61,495 bases of DNA, from the NCBI GenBank assembly GCA_015680685.1, contig MNCI01017909.1, positions 1,901,383-1,962,877 of the forward strand. Direction: 5' to 3'. The translations under genes were made by a program, and so were the position numbers. The stretch's first letter is position 1. Each line of letters starts with the position of its first letter. The notes under the pieces were generated by a model that had not been told where the DNA came from, ran no database searches, and saw only the letters and a program-made list of their open reading frames with translations. This DNA is from Gnetum montanum. Its lineage: Eukaryota > Streptophyta > Gnetopsida > Gnetales > Gnetaceae. Below, piece after piece: positions 47,392 through 59,300 of the stretch.

Positions 47392-47448
47392 AACACTATT
47401 TAGATTAATTTGTGGGTTGATGGGATTTGTTTTGAATGAATAGAATGT
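47392..47448. repeat. Right copy of the duplication flanking RT5
   Basis: Fifty-seven bases from AACACTATTT to GAATAGAATGT, matching 34176-34222 with a 10-base insertion (AGATTAATTT). Confidence 0.85.
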
Positions 47449-48353
47449 TGTTTGGATCAATCTTATATGCGTAATTCTTAATTCATTATATTTCTTTTTC
47501 TTCTAATTTTAGGTAGGAGTTTTGGAAGACTATTACCAATAATTCTATAGGATGGGTTTTGCAAATTAATTTCAAATTAGATCTAGATATTTTAATCTTG
47601 TTTTTTTAATGAATTTTATACAATTATTTTGTAGATCCATATAATTTCTTGATTTTCTATTTTTCTTTTTTCTCTGATTTCTCTTCAAAAAGCCAGGATT
47701 TCTAGAGATTTTCATTAACAGAATAGATAGTGCATAGAAAAATATCTATATCTCTTACATATGCTTAATTAAGATTCTTTTTATAGGTTTCTAAAATTCT
47801 CTTGAAATTTTGTACAATTTAAAAAAAGAATAATTTAGAAAAATATAGTATATTTTGAGTTATATGTCATTCTTTTAGACCTATCTAAAATCATAGGAAT
47901 TTTTATGACGTAGCTTTATAAGGTTATGTCTCTTGCCATGACTATTAGTTTCATTAGGAGTTCTACTTAATGTAATGCTCTCCAACCAAAGGCATAGGAA
48001 GAAGGGTGTTACAAAGATAATGTTCTTGACTACTAATCTTCAATATAATGAAACTTTACATTTTTATGATGTAAATATTTATTTGAGCTAAAATTTAATG
48101 GAATTATTAACAATGATGAGAATTTGGTGTAGGGACATCTCTTCTGATCCCCATTATTCCTTCCTTACATTTGTGTTTGCAGGTTTCAAGCTTGATGAAG
48201 ACATCTTGGAGGATAGGAAGATATCTTGGCCAAGAGATGTTGTTGACAAAACATGTCTTGGAGCCAGAGAAGATGTGTTGCTAAATTTGTTGTCTTTTTG
48301 AGGAAGACGTCTTTCCTACATAGGAGACATCTCCCTTGCAAGCTAGGGAATTA
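47449..48353. other. AT-rich spacer between RT5 and RT6
   Basis: No recognisable gene. Near its right end (48195-48335) the word GAAGACATCT recurs in about six variants, possibly a relic of another element. A 67-codon open frame at 48098-48301 resembles nothing known. Confidence 0.55.
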
Positions 48354-48358
48354 ACAAG

Positions 48359-49205
48359 TGATGAGTGACCAATAGACCCTACACCCAACCATATGAATCA
48401 CTAAGTGCTCATGCATAATCTAGTCAAATTCCATGGACTTATAGCCTTACACTGGTCTCTAGGAAGTGAAACTAACTATTGTAATCATTGTCTTCCGAAT
48501 TACACTTGTGAAATGCAATGGTATGGTTAAGTGTAACTGAGGCATATGATTTTTATCATTTTTATGTTTTATGCTCTATGTCACCTAAGAATAAAGAACA
48601 AAGAATGAAAGGTATTTAATTACTAATTTAATCTAACTAGCTAACATATAACTAATCCTAACATAAGCATTTTTTCCCACTTGTTGTACACATCCTAAAC
48701 ACATTTAAATGTTATTAGGATTATCAAGTGCAAGTGTATGCTAGTACTGGGCGTACTTGTGTGCTTAATTAATCGCTATTTAATTCAACTTAGTCTAGCT
48801 TCATTAATTACTTAATTACTTAAAACATTAAAGGAAATTGCTTAAAATATTAAATGCATAAAGGAAATAATTGATCTATTTCAAAGTGTTTCAAGTTTTA
48901 TCAAAAAGTTCATCTTTATTATCACACACACTACAGTGCTTAGGTACAATAGTCCTCTAATAAAGATTCATACACTCTTTGACTCTTATTGCGAGCACTT
49001 AGAAAACTATTCTAACTTCTAAATGTCAAAACTACAAGAGCTTTGCCCTAAATGCAGTTGGTGAGCATGTATTTATAGGCAAACTAGGGAGCCCCATTGA
49101 TGTGTATGCATCAATGGGTCAAATCCTACGTTGATTGGATCATGTCGATGAGATCTCATAGATGGGGTCATGTCCCGTCGACACTACCAACCAAAAAACT
49201 CATGA
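48359..49205 (-). repeat. RT6: solo LTR
   Basis: 847 bp on the minus strand, TGATGAG...CTCATGA, with target duplication ACAAG (48354-48358) and ATAAG (49206-49210), one C-to-T change apart. TATAAATA at 49070-49077 (minus). Just upstream is a perfect 10-bp inverted repeat (CCCATTGATG and CATCAATGGG, 49093-49118). No primer site follows, so it is a solo LTR. Its sequence is closest to RT5 and RT7. Confidence 0.88.
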
Positions 49206-49478
49206 ATAAGAGACATATTCCCAAGGTGAGAGACAACATATACACTTGGGAAAACTTCTAAAATTGCTTGTTCCAATTTAGGAAATAGCCAAGGTAAGTT
49301 GGAAAATGATGGAAATAGCTAGAGAGAAGGTGAGAAGACCATGAAAACAACTAAAGAGTCTCAAGTTAAATTTATGAAAGGTTTCTAGGTTTTTCATCTT
49401 CCTATTATCCATAAAAATTAATACAATTCACTATTCTTAGTACCATGAGTAAGAAAGAGAGGTCTTGTGAGTGGAGAT
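49206..49478. other. Short spacer between RT6 and RT7
   Basis: AT-rich, no feature seen except the right RT6 target duplication at its start. Confidence 0.55.
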
Positions 49479-50350
49479 TGATGAGCGGTGAGGTACCCCT
49501 ATGTCCAACCATATGAATCACAAGTGTTCACACACAATCTGATCGAATTCCATGGATGGGACTAGTTGCACATATAAATCATTATGCTTTGATTGTAATT
49601 TGTTGTCTTCCCAGTTGGATTAGTGGTAGATTTATCACGTATGGTTTAGTCCAAATTAAGGCATATGATTAATGTTGCCTAATCCTATGTTGCTCCTAAT
49701 GACAATAAAGAGATAAAAAAACTAAGCTAATAAATAGTGAAAAGTAAAATCTAAACTAGCCTATGTGTGATGAGTATTCATTCCTAATCATCTGCACAGG
49801 CCTTGGACTTCATGTTACTACTATTGGGATTACCAAGCGTACATCACTAGGCTTACCAAACGATACATTGTTAGGTTATCAAGTAAGTATACTTAAGCAC
49901 TTGTGATTAGTTGTACTTATTTTTCACAATGAAAAGAATCATAAAGAGCAATAAATGGAAACATTAACTAAGGAAAATAGTAAATAATTAAATAATTGAA
50001 AGCAATAATAAATCTAAGTGGATGCTACAATGATGGAAGTAATCTCGATCTTTATTTTCGATCATGTACGTCACACTTGAATAAGGATGTCGTACAATCA
50101 CAAACATTACACTACAAGCATGCACTGGGAATAACAAAACTTGGAATTCCAAAGCTATGAAAAACTATCTAAAATCTAACAACAAAACTATGTCCCAACT
50201 ATGCATCCAAGTGTTGTATTTATAGGCTAGCACGAAAGAGATGATATCGGATATTTGACATCACTTCTTGGGACCTAATATTGCATATCTGATATTGAGG
50301 ATTCAATATCAGGTATCCAATATCGAGGCTAACAAAATCATGACTCATCA
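49479..50350 (-). repeat. RT7 3' LTR
   Basis: 872 bp, TGATGAG...CTCATCA. TATAAATA at 50217-50224 (minus). U3 modules at about 50268-50337 of the form CCTAATATTGCATATCTGATATTGAG and ATATCGAGG on the plus strand, distinct from the GATATCGCG modules of RT3. Confidence 0.9.
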
Positions 50351-50362
50351 TACTCCCACGAC
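50351..50362 (-). other. RT7 polypurine tract
   Basis: Minus-strand TTAGTCGTGGGAGTA abuts the LTR. Confidence 0.75.
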
Positions 50363-50538
50363 TAAATGAAAACTCATCCTTGAGTTAAACAGAGGAATAA
50401 GCTCTTTACAAAATATTGGGAAGGTATGGAATTATTGACTGTCTCAAACAAACAAATAAAAAAATTAACTCTTACATGTTGTAGTGGTGTTTTACAAAAC
50501 TTTGGACACAATATTACAAGACACAAAATTGGGGAAGC

Positions 50539-53261
50539 TCATGTAGTTCTCGAAGGTGGTGGCTCCTCCATCAGTTGCTTCCCTATGTCACCAAGGTTCT
50601 GAAATTTGTAGCAGTTGAGTAGTGCTTGTAACTTCTCTTCTTTTGTCCTTGGATCATGTGCCATCTTGGTGGTTGAATTGATGTGTGCTAGCATTGGTAC
50701 GTCCCAAGGGCATGGTAGTTGCAAAAACATTTTGTTGGCCTTTATGTACTAGGTTGCAAACTACTGTCGTTCCTCTTCAAAGGCCCTAGCCTTTTCTTTC
50801 AACTCGTGATAATCCACTAATCTCTTGGCTAGGTTTAAAGCAACATCCTTGTATCCATGGTAGTGAGCTTTGATCACCTCTAGTTCTAAGTTCACCACAT
50901 GAAGTTTCTGTAAAGCATCCTTTCTATTCACAAACTTTTCTTCATATAGTGTGTAGGTGGTCGCTACCTACTTCTCCAACCCACTTCTAGGTCAACATGC
51001 TATTAACATGGCAAGGTTGGCATATCAGAGATTAGCCAATGCCATGTATTCTTTCAAGTCCTTAATCTTTAGGTCTTTATTCTTCACTTCTACTTGATGG
51101 ACCAGTGCATAACCATCCAGGATGGGTTGCCAATCAAGATTTTATGTTGACATAGACCTAATATAGGCTTTGGCCATCTGGATTTCCTTTTCATTTATCT
51201 ACTTGTACATGCCTACATAGTCCCAGAAGTATTCTTTCAACTTCTCATGCTTTTTGGCCTCATTTTTCCACACACTTATTTTGATTGTGGCCTTTGTCGA
51301 ATGGCATGAACCTCCTCCATAGAGAGGATTTTGTTTTCCTTGGCTAATCTGCTAATATCTTGGTTGACCCTCATTAGTTGTTATCCCAACTGGTGCACAC
51401 TTTCCTCTAGAACATTCTTTTAGTTTTCTATGGTGGTCAACCTTGAGTTCTCTATAGCAACTTATTTATTTTCTTCTTGAGTGGTGGTCAGTGCCTTCTT
51501 GTGGGCATAGGACTGTGCCTTAGTAGTAGAGGCATTTCAAACCACCTTCTCCTTTTCTTACTTGGCAACTTTGTTCTCTTTAATTAATTTGGCCAATTGC
51601 TCTATTCTAATTTAGTCTAGCTAATCATGCGTAACAAACCAAGTAGGATCCTATCTTTTGACTCTCAAGGTGACCAACTCTTGTTGTAAGTGTTGCACTT
51701 CTACTTCCGTGTGCTTCGCTTTGGTCTCATCCATGACCAAATTCCCTTTGGTGGAGATGAGGTATAATTCTATTGCAGTGACATCACTAGGGATGTCAAA
51801 TAGGGTAATCATCACTTGTCCTATTTATAGAAATCAATCTAATACATCCTCATGATTTTTAGGATTCATCAAATTCCCAGCAAGCATTTGTGCATCCTTG
51901 GTCCCAATCAAATTGACTAGAGGCATAATAGACACATTGAAAGACTCTTTAATGTGATTTGTTATCACCTTTACTACATCCATCGCATCCTTATGCTACA
52001 TGACCACTACTATGGCATCTTCCCTTATCTCAACCATCACCTGAAAGGATGTGATGTTACCAAAGATGTGATGTAACCACTAGGATTCTCCTCCTGATTA
52101 TAGCAAAATCTACCCCCTTGTTGGATCTACCAAAATAGTGGACTACATGGCATCGTTGATGACTTTGAAGAGGCTTGACTCTTCTATACTCCCCTAGCTA
52201 AGTGTTTTAGCAATTTTTTGGAATTGGCTCATTATAGGACTATAGTCTTATGGTGATAGCGGTGGAACTTGTGGCTCACGACGCTATTTGGACTCTTATT
52301 CTGCTTCTTTTTCTACTTCTACTTCCTTCTTTGGTTCCTATTCCTCATTAAGGTTTTCCTTGGTGTTGCCAGTTTAAGTAGTTCAATGAAGGAAGTGTTC
52401 TAAGCCCTCTTGGGGACATCATTTGTGTACCCCAAGATTTTAGTACACTTGCATAGCTTCTAGATCAGGCAAGGAAATGGAAGTGTTGGCTTCCCTACGT
52501 TCTTTTCTTCAAACCACCTTTGAATTTCTATGCAATATAACTAGGGAAGGTTGTTCATGTATTTTTCCATTAGTATGGCACTTCCCCTAGTCACATATGT
52601 TGAAATTATATTGAGCTTTTTAGTGGAAAAGAGATGATATGTGCCTATCTTGAAATAGGTCCTCTCTTCTAGAGTCAATTCATTATATGTTTTATCATCC
52701 TTATCATATGGTTGAATTAGCCACAACTTCCTGGTATTAAGGTCAGACCTTGTGGATAGATTGGCTAACTTAGCCTCCTCGTTTGGCAGATTAAGAACTT
52801 CGATGATTGCTTTGACCGAGACTAAAACAGTGACTCCACAAATGTTAATAATGTTACCCTCTTCCTTGTTGTGCTAGAACTAGCAGGTTTCACTAAGGTA
52901 CCATTTGCCACTATCTAAAGGGATGGGCCATAGAGGTGACACTTGGAGTTGCATCCAAACTACTTCAGGAGCAAATGCATTGAATGGGCCAAAGTTCATC
53001 TCCATAATTACTATGGTCAACATGGATTTTTCTTGAATGGCCTCAAGGCATTCTAGGGACAATGTGAGGTGTTGTCCCTGCATAGGAGCTTATGGTTCTG
53101 TGGCCTCTCCTTGGATCGATTGCCCTGTGATAAGAGCCTCTTGGTGGATATTGAATGATTGGGCCTTCTATTCCTCATGCTCCTTGTTGACCCTTACCAC
53201 CTCTTGGGCGTTTGGCTACTCCTTGCAAAGGTCCTCCTTGTGTTTCTCTTTTTAAGGACAT
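50539..53261 (-). pseudogene. Third ORF of RT7
   Basis: About 908 codons from ATG at 53261 to TGA at 50541-50539. The N-terminal domain is readable as KWYLSETC, EVLNLPNEE, RTYFKIGTYHLFSTKKL, STYVTRGSAIL and LPFPCLI, clearly homologous to RT3. The coiled-coil middle is decayed. The C-terminus keeps QLPCPWDVPMLAHI, RTKEEKLQALL and EEPPPSRTT. ATG directly follows a TTGATTGCAG splice acceptor, as in RT3. At least two frameshifts and many stops. Function unknown. Confidence 0.75.
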
Positions 53262-53271
53262 CTGCAATCAA
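53262..53271 (-). promoter_or_regulatory. Putative 3' splice site before RT7 third ORF
   Basis: Minus-strand TTGATTGCAG ends exactly at the ATG, the same arrangement as RT3 and RT5. Confidence 0.6.
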
Positions 53272-53625
53272 TCAAGGATCAAATGTTATGAAGGCATTGT
53301 TTTTTATCATTAACAGGTTTATACCTTACTCATTGCTTTAGTCTCATTAAGTTTTTTTATTTTATATGATTGTAGAATTAGAAAAAATTTTAGAAAAATG
53401 CCCAAAAAGTGTTTTTCTTTTTTTACCTTTCGCAGTTAGTTCCTTGTATCTTATGTATGGCTTATTATGATGGTTATGGTCCCTTGGCTGGAAAAATTAA
53501 GGTTTTTGACATTAATACGATTAATTGTTTATTATAACACTTAAGGTTTTTAACACTCTTACCCTTATAATATCTTCCAAGTGATAGAAAATTTTGACAA
53601 ACTAGCACAAGTTTCCCATGCAAGT

Positions 53626-53641
53626 AGCCCCCAAAACTAAC
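53626..53641 (-). other. Internal polypurine-tract-like box in RT7
   Basis: Minus-strand GTTAGTTTTGGGGGCT, aligned with the RT3 box at 7256-7275 because GAACCTATTTGAACCC precedes both (one difference). Confidence 0.5.
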
Positions 53642-53811
53642 TTGAACACTTTGGGTTCAAATAGGTTCAAATGGAACAAACATTAGAGCACTATGGAGCA
53701 AGATATTGCAAGTGGAAGTGGGTTTTGTAGAGCTTTGAGTCATAACAAAAAATTTGAAAAACTCCCCTAGCTGCAAATGAAGAGAATGGGTGTTTGGGCA
53801 CTACAGGGATC

Positions 53812-53890
53812 ATATATATAGTTTTGTGCAACCTAATATCATGCATCCAACGTCGCGACTAATCTGATATCGAGTAGTTGATATCGAGGT
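53812..53890 (-). promoter_or_regulatory. Internal promoter of RT7 with RT7-type U3 modules
   Basis: TATATATA at 53812-53820 (minus), with CCTAATATC, TCTGATATCGAG and GATATCGAGG words at 53831-53890 (plus-strand reading). The same words occur in the RT7 LTR U3 (50268-50337). Confidence 0.65.
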
Positions 53891-55201
53891 TCATGAATTT
53901 TCATTTAATGAGGATACTAAGCATGGAAAATGAAGCTCTAGGATTTGTTGGAAAGTTTTAGGTTAGGTCCATAGTTCTGGGATACGTAGGAAATGATATT
54001 TAGGCACTTAAAATGTGAGAATATGGAATTGTCGACATTAAAATCTTTGGAAAATGCAGGAAAAGGGGTATTATACCTAGGTTGTGGAATGGATCAATTA
54101 CATGATAAGGGAAAGCATGAAATTTAACATTTATGTTCTTGGAAGGTCTAAGATGATGTGTTTGTGTTGAACAAGTACAAGTCACAACAATTATACAAGT
54201 GGATCCTCCCCAAAGTAGGCTCTAGCCTATGATGCCCTTGTATAACCACACCTAAAAATATTTGTAGGCACTAAAGGGGTTGAATGCAATGCATATTTGT
54301 AAGGAAAAACACACATTAAAACCACCAATTTTGAGAAAATAATTCGATGTTACACAAAACGACAAGTTAGGATTAGATGGGCAGCAAGATGAGATGGACT
54401 ATAGAAAGGATTGCAGAAATTGAAACATGAGATGTCTGACCATAGGTACAATGAATCCTTGTGTGTTATTAATGGTTAAGTAATCATTAGCCCATATTTC
54501 CAATATTCAAACCAAGTCCAAACCATATTCAATAACATCACATTATTTCATCACTTCATTTGACAACCATAAGACTACCATATTTGCAAGGAGTAACATC
54601 GCTCGACATTTTGTTCCAAGGAGAAGCTTATTTATTGCATGGTTTGGACTTAATAAGTTGCCAACCTTTAGGCATGGGTACATGTCTTTCCAATGGGACC
54701 CTCAGAAATCTATTTACTGCCTTTTTATGTGACTCTTACTCCCATTTTTTGTTAGATCTACAAGGACATAATTACAACTGAAGAAACATGATAGAACATA
54801 TAGAAGTGGCCAAAGAGAATCCAAAAATCCCATTGATATCATACCCTTCACATTTCCCCTTGGTTCTTCACTCTTTTGCCCAGGCATAATGATTATGAAT
54901 TTATTTTTAGGTGGGATGATGAAAAAGAATATCATTATGATCAAGGTAAGAACCTTTTATTAATGAAATGAGTTGATGGATGACGTGGTCTCACTATTAG
55001 AATAATTAGTTCCTCATGACTTGACAACATAGAAAAAACCTCATCTCAATGGGCTACATGATTGTGTTATTCACAAGTGAGATTACATAACAAAGAAAAT
55101 GAAAACAAAAAATGGAAAAAATTGAAAAGGATAGAAAAAAGTGTATCAAGAAATAAGAAAATGATAACAAAAAGATGAAAAACACTTATTAATCCTGAAG
55201 A
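53891..55201 (-). other. RT7 untranslated region between gag and internal promoter
   Basis: No pol remnant. Aligns in patches with RT3 7506-8913, including the purine box at 54199-54219 and an A-rich tract near 55080-55190. Confidence 0.65.
54199..54219 (-). other. Conserved purine box, RT7 copy
   Basis: Minus-strand CCTACTTTGGGGAGGATCCA; one transition from the RT2 version. Confidence 0.7.
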
Positions 55202-57686
55202 TTAGAATGGGGGGTTTTCCCCATGACTAAGCATTTAGCTATGGCAAGAATTAATAAGTGGATAGGCAGGATCCATGCATGTATAAAACATTGGTAATCA
55301 TTCATTCTTGGACCATTGGGTGTCTCTTGGTATTGTGGCGGGTGTGTAGACAAATTTTTGTTCACACACTTGGTTGTTAAATGTATGATGGATCAAGGTA
55401 TGAGGTGTGTTAACATTGTAGATGTTTGGGCCATGATTTCACCCTTGATTATGACATAGTATGCATGGATTCATTTCTCTCCACAATGCTAGATTCATTG
55501 CTTCAGTTGGGTGTTAGAGTAACAATGGATGGTGGCCCTTCTATAGGATTAGGGAACATTGGTTGTGGAAAGGAAGGCATCGCACTACATTAGCATTGTT
55601 CTAGTTCAGATGATGTGGTAGGTCCATGAGTGTTGCGCTTCCTCGTGGGGCCTATCCTAAAGAAAGGACATTTTTGAGTTTGCTATCAAAATCTACTAGT
55701 ATCAACATGTTTATGCACATTTGTAGCACAAGTGACATTTAGTTGTTGATGTTGTGGTGTTGAACCTTCCTATGTTGCTAGCAATGGCACATGAGAAGGT
55801 GGAGTATGAGAATATTGAGAATAGGATGGATGGTAAGAGGTGCAAGATGGTAGTCTTTCATGAGATGTCATGGGTTGATGGTACTCAGGAGAGTGATAAT
55901 GGTGATTTGAAGTAGGAAATGTAGAACTGGTTGGAGAAATAGGGTGTTGAACATAATATCTATACTACTTTGGCTAATAGGAATGATAAGGATGGTTTGG
56001 TGGTGGCCTCCCCCATGACTGTGGGTTTTACCACTATAGTTGATGATAGTGTTAAGGTTAGTAATAAGTCCCGCTAGGATAGTACAGTTGGTTGTGGAGT
56101 TGTCTATAATTACCGCATGGAAGAGGAAATCTCCTAGGCATGTGCTTTTGTACAAACTTTGGATTTAATGCACCTACCCAATACTCATGTGGATGCAATA
56201 AGACTAGATAATGGCACTTCAAATGATCATATATGTAGATGTCACATTCACTATCTTCATCTGTGGTTGAGTCTATAGCCTTACTTTCTCTAGCCATTTT
56301 TCTTGTTTGCCGAAAAGTGTTCCTAGCTATTTCTTATTACTGCTTCCTCTGCTTATAGTAATCACTTGGTCATTCTATGCTACCTTCTTCTCTACCATCT
56401 CTACAAGAGTTTTAATGTTCACATATATCCATTCTAACATCCTATTAAACTTTGCTTCAAGTTCATCAATAGGCTTCTGTATCGGCAAGATTCGTTGTGG
56501 GATCACCTTATCAAGAGCAACCTCTTTTCCCTTACCATAGATATGGACCTCCTTCTTTTGGAAAGATGGGTCCCAATGATTTTTCTCAACATTCTCCCAT
56601 TTGCATATTTCTCCTTCTTCTTTCACCACATGCTTAATTAACTCTCAGATTTGATGGGTTCATATCTCATTTAACTAACCTAGGGTTTCCCTTGTTTTAT
56701 TACAAAGCCCATCTATGATGTGGAAAAGTTACCTTTCCTTAGAGAAACCATGGCCTGGGCACTTATTCAGTAGAGAATAATATCTATCTAAGGCCATGTC
56801 CAATCATGTTATTCTTATCTCCATCCTTGTATTTGTCTCCTTAGGTTGGACACCCTTGCATAGGTTTAGTATTTCTCATTAAAGAGTTCTAGCATTATGG
56901 ACCACTGTTAGACTGAATTTGGTTTCAATGATCTATACCACACTTTGGCTCTATCAATTAGTGTCCTAGGAGAGAGCTTAATCTTTTGCCACCCACTTTC
57001 AATGTTGTAGAAAGCACAGGCATCATGTAAAGCTTGTAAATGATGTAGATCTAAATCATAGCCTCCTACAAATTTAGGAATATTATTCATGTTAAGCCTA
57101 GGTAGGAAACTCTCTTTCCAATGCCTGTGAGATATCTTAACTACCTCTATGATTTGCATTAGGCTCTTAGTCACCAACAAGGGTTCATCGTCATCAGATA
57201 TGTTGTGATAAAAATTTTAATTTCTATTCGTTTGATCATGATAATGTTGTTTATGTTCATGTTGATGTCTTTGACTTTTCTTATGGATTCAATTTCTATT
57301 TTATTCCAACCCTTTAGTGGAGCTTTATCTCTATAACTACATTCATCTTCATCAAAACTAGACATTCAAGGGAAGGAGGAGGATGAGGAAGTGGAGTGAT
57401 TACCCTGGCTTCTATGCTATTCCCTATGGTTGCTTGATTTATCTTTTCCAGGTTTTGAGAAGGTCCTAGGCCTTGAGGCCTCCCCTGGTCCAAGAATTAC
57501 TTCATCTTCTTTAGGGTTGTCTATCTTAGGTGAATGTAGTCTTTAAGTGTTATTAGGGTGATCATGAATATATGAAACCCCTATGTAAGGTTGGTCACTC
57601 CAATTTTCTTCAACATATATCTCATTAGTTCTCCAATGGATGTTCTCACCATACAATGCATTATTGCTTCCTTGTGAAAGAGACAT
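55202..57686 (-). pseudogene. gag: Gag of RT7
   Basis: From ATG at 57686 to TAA at 55204-55202, about 828 codons with at least one frameshift. The N-terminus (RTNEIYVEENW, then GVSY) matches RT3 gag, followed by an expanded charged and serine-rich insert (57550-57200). The core has NNIPKFVGGYD, LSPRTLIDRAKVWYRSL and VKEEGEICKW. The zinc knuckle is damaged (CDIYIYDH near 56240; the second and last cysteines are lost). Confidence 0.8.
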
Positions 57687-57792
57687 TGTTTTTGGTTTAG
57701 GGTGTGTGTAATTGAATATTTTCTAAAAGGTATATCATTAATGCATTTATAGTGATTTTGTATGATATAACTAATCTAGATAACTAGCACCA

Positions 57793-57810
57793 TCTGCAAC
57801 AACAGTGCCA
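57793..57810 (-). other. RT7 primer-binding site (decayed)
   Basis: Plus-strand TCTGCAACAACAGTGCCA, tRNA-Asp 3' end with several transitions. Confidence 0.75.
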
Positions 57811-57811
57811 A

Positions 57812-58064
57812 TGATGAGTGGCGAGGTACCCCTACGTCCAACCATATGAATCACAAGCGTTCATACATGATCCAGTCGAATTTTGTGGATGGGACTAGTT
57901 GTGCATCTAAATTGCTATGCTTTGATCTCAGTTCACTATCTTCCCACTCAGACTAGTGGTAGCTTTGTCACATATGGTTTAGCCCAAACTGAAGCATATG
58001 ATTGATGTTGCCCAATCCTATGCTACTCCTAATGACAATAAATATATAAATTAATTAAAGTAAT
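57812..58064 (-). repeat. RT7 5' LTR, visible part
   Basis: Aligns with the start of 49479-50350 for 253 bases and then stops where RT8 begins. The remainder should lie beyond the right edge of the window. Confidence 0.88.
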
Positions 58065-58185
58065 TGATGAGTGGTGAGGTACCCCTACACTCAACCATAT
58101 GAATACCAGCATTACACGCACGATCCGGTCGAACTCCACAGACAGACTAGTTGTGGCATCTAGACTATTAGCCCTAGGTCACAAT
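58065..58185 (-). repeat. RT8: LTR fragment of the RT3-like family, cut by RT9
   Basis: TGATGAGTGG start, closely matching the first 121 bases of the RT3 LTRs. It is inserted in the RT7 5' LTR (left flank GTAAT, 58060-58064) and is interrupted at 58185 (left flank of RT9: ACAAT). Solo LTR or full element cannot be decided. Confidence 0.85.
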
Positions 58186-59050
58186 TGTAACGACAAAAAA
58201 CGTCGGCAGCTAGAAATACCGACCGAGGTTCCGTGTATACAGTTTTAACCACGGATCCGCGCAAGGGCTATGCTGGAAAAAGCGAATCCGTGGCGCCCTG
58301 AACGGTCTTGTCGATCAGACAGGGACTTACGGGTTAGTAAAATGATGGAGATTACGGATCTTTGCATGCTTCGATTTGATTCGAGGGATCGTGAAACGGG
58401 AGGAAAACAACGTGGATGGATCGCTACGCTGATAACGTCAAACACGCCGAAGAGATGCTAATCAGGAGAGAAACGCGTGATTTTCAAAGATCTATGTTTC
58501 GATTTTTGAAAGAATGTATGATTTGTATGTCACGTTACAATGGGAGAGACCCCCAATAACTTGATGCAAAAAATGAGCACAAAACAACAAGGAAACTATC
58601 CAGACAGCAGTTCGATCTACCTCGTAGGTCAAAGCTGGGATGCAAGGAAGGTCAAGCTTTGATATTTTCCGATCAACTGTTTCTGACCGGTAGAGCCTGC
58701 AAACTGGGCGAGACGATCTCACAATCCTTGTTCTGCTTTTTTGCTTCGAGTAGGTTCTGCTCAGGGCAGCAATCGCTAAAGGACAAAGTCGTATCTTCCC
58801 CAAAGGAATGATCTCTCTTGTTGCTAAGGCTCAAGCGCACTGTGCTCTATTCTTGCTGAAGGACGGTGCTGTCGACAGTTGCCAAAGGGTTGCTCTTTGT
58901 TTCTCTGCTCAAGGTGATAAGTGCTTCCTTGCTCAAAAAATGCTCTTGCCCTTTTGATTTTCTGCCCACAAAAGTGATAAATGCTCTGGTGCTCAGAAAA
59001 ATGCCTCTGCTTCTCTGATTTTCCAACCTTTGTATCTTTGTCAACTGAGG

Positions 59051-59058
59051 TATTTATA
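59051..59058 (-). promoter_or_regulatory. TATA box of the RT9 LTR
   Basis: TATAAATA on the minus strand within CCTATAAATACC, a strong plant core promoter match. Confidence 0.75.
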
Positions 59059-59155
59059 GGCCGTGACGCTCCGTGAAAAAGGCGCAACCCTGATGATGTG
59101 GGTCCTAGATATTTCGGGTTCCATTGACATGACCATTTTAAGTCAAACTGTGACT

Positions 59156-59187
59156 ACGCACAACACGCTCGTTTACGTGTTGTGCGT
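59156..59187. repeat. Perfect 12-bp inverted repeat in RT9 U3
   Basis: ACGCACAACACG (59156-59167) and its exact reverse complement (59176-59187) around an 8-base loop, about 100 bases upstream of the TATA box. Confidence 0.9.
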
Positions 59188-59300
59188 GTGAAGAGCAGGT
59201 ACATGTTGAGCGTGCTTCAATTGCTTTCAGGTACACTCATTCGCGTTGTCTTGCGTGTATGAGCATAATCCGGTATAAAAACAATAGGCTCAAAATTGTC

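Larger units (their letters stand above)
49479..58064 (-). mobile_element. RT7: non-autonomous Athila-like element (gag + third ORF, no pol), 5' LTR interrupted
   Basis: Same layout as RT3 on the minus strand: partial 5' LTR, decayed primer site, gag, a 1.3-kb untranslated stretch with the purine box, internal promoter, spliced leader, third ORF, polypurine tract, 3' LTR. No pol. More decayed than RT3. Its 5' LTR is cut at 58064 by RT8. The left flank GAGAT (49474-49478) would be one target-duplication copy; the other is outside the window. Confidence 0.9.

Noticed and set aside
34218-47396. AACGT/AACAC as the RT5 5-bp target duplication
   Set aside because: Two of five bases differ and the whole flank is part of a longer duplication, so it cannot be claimed.
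48098-48301. 67-codon open frame as a small gene
   Set aside because: No family resemblance, no ordered promoter or neighbour context, and part of a short-word repeat cluster.
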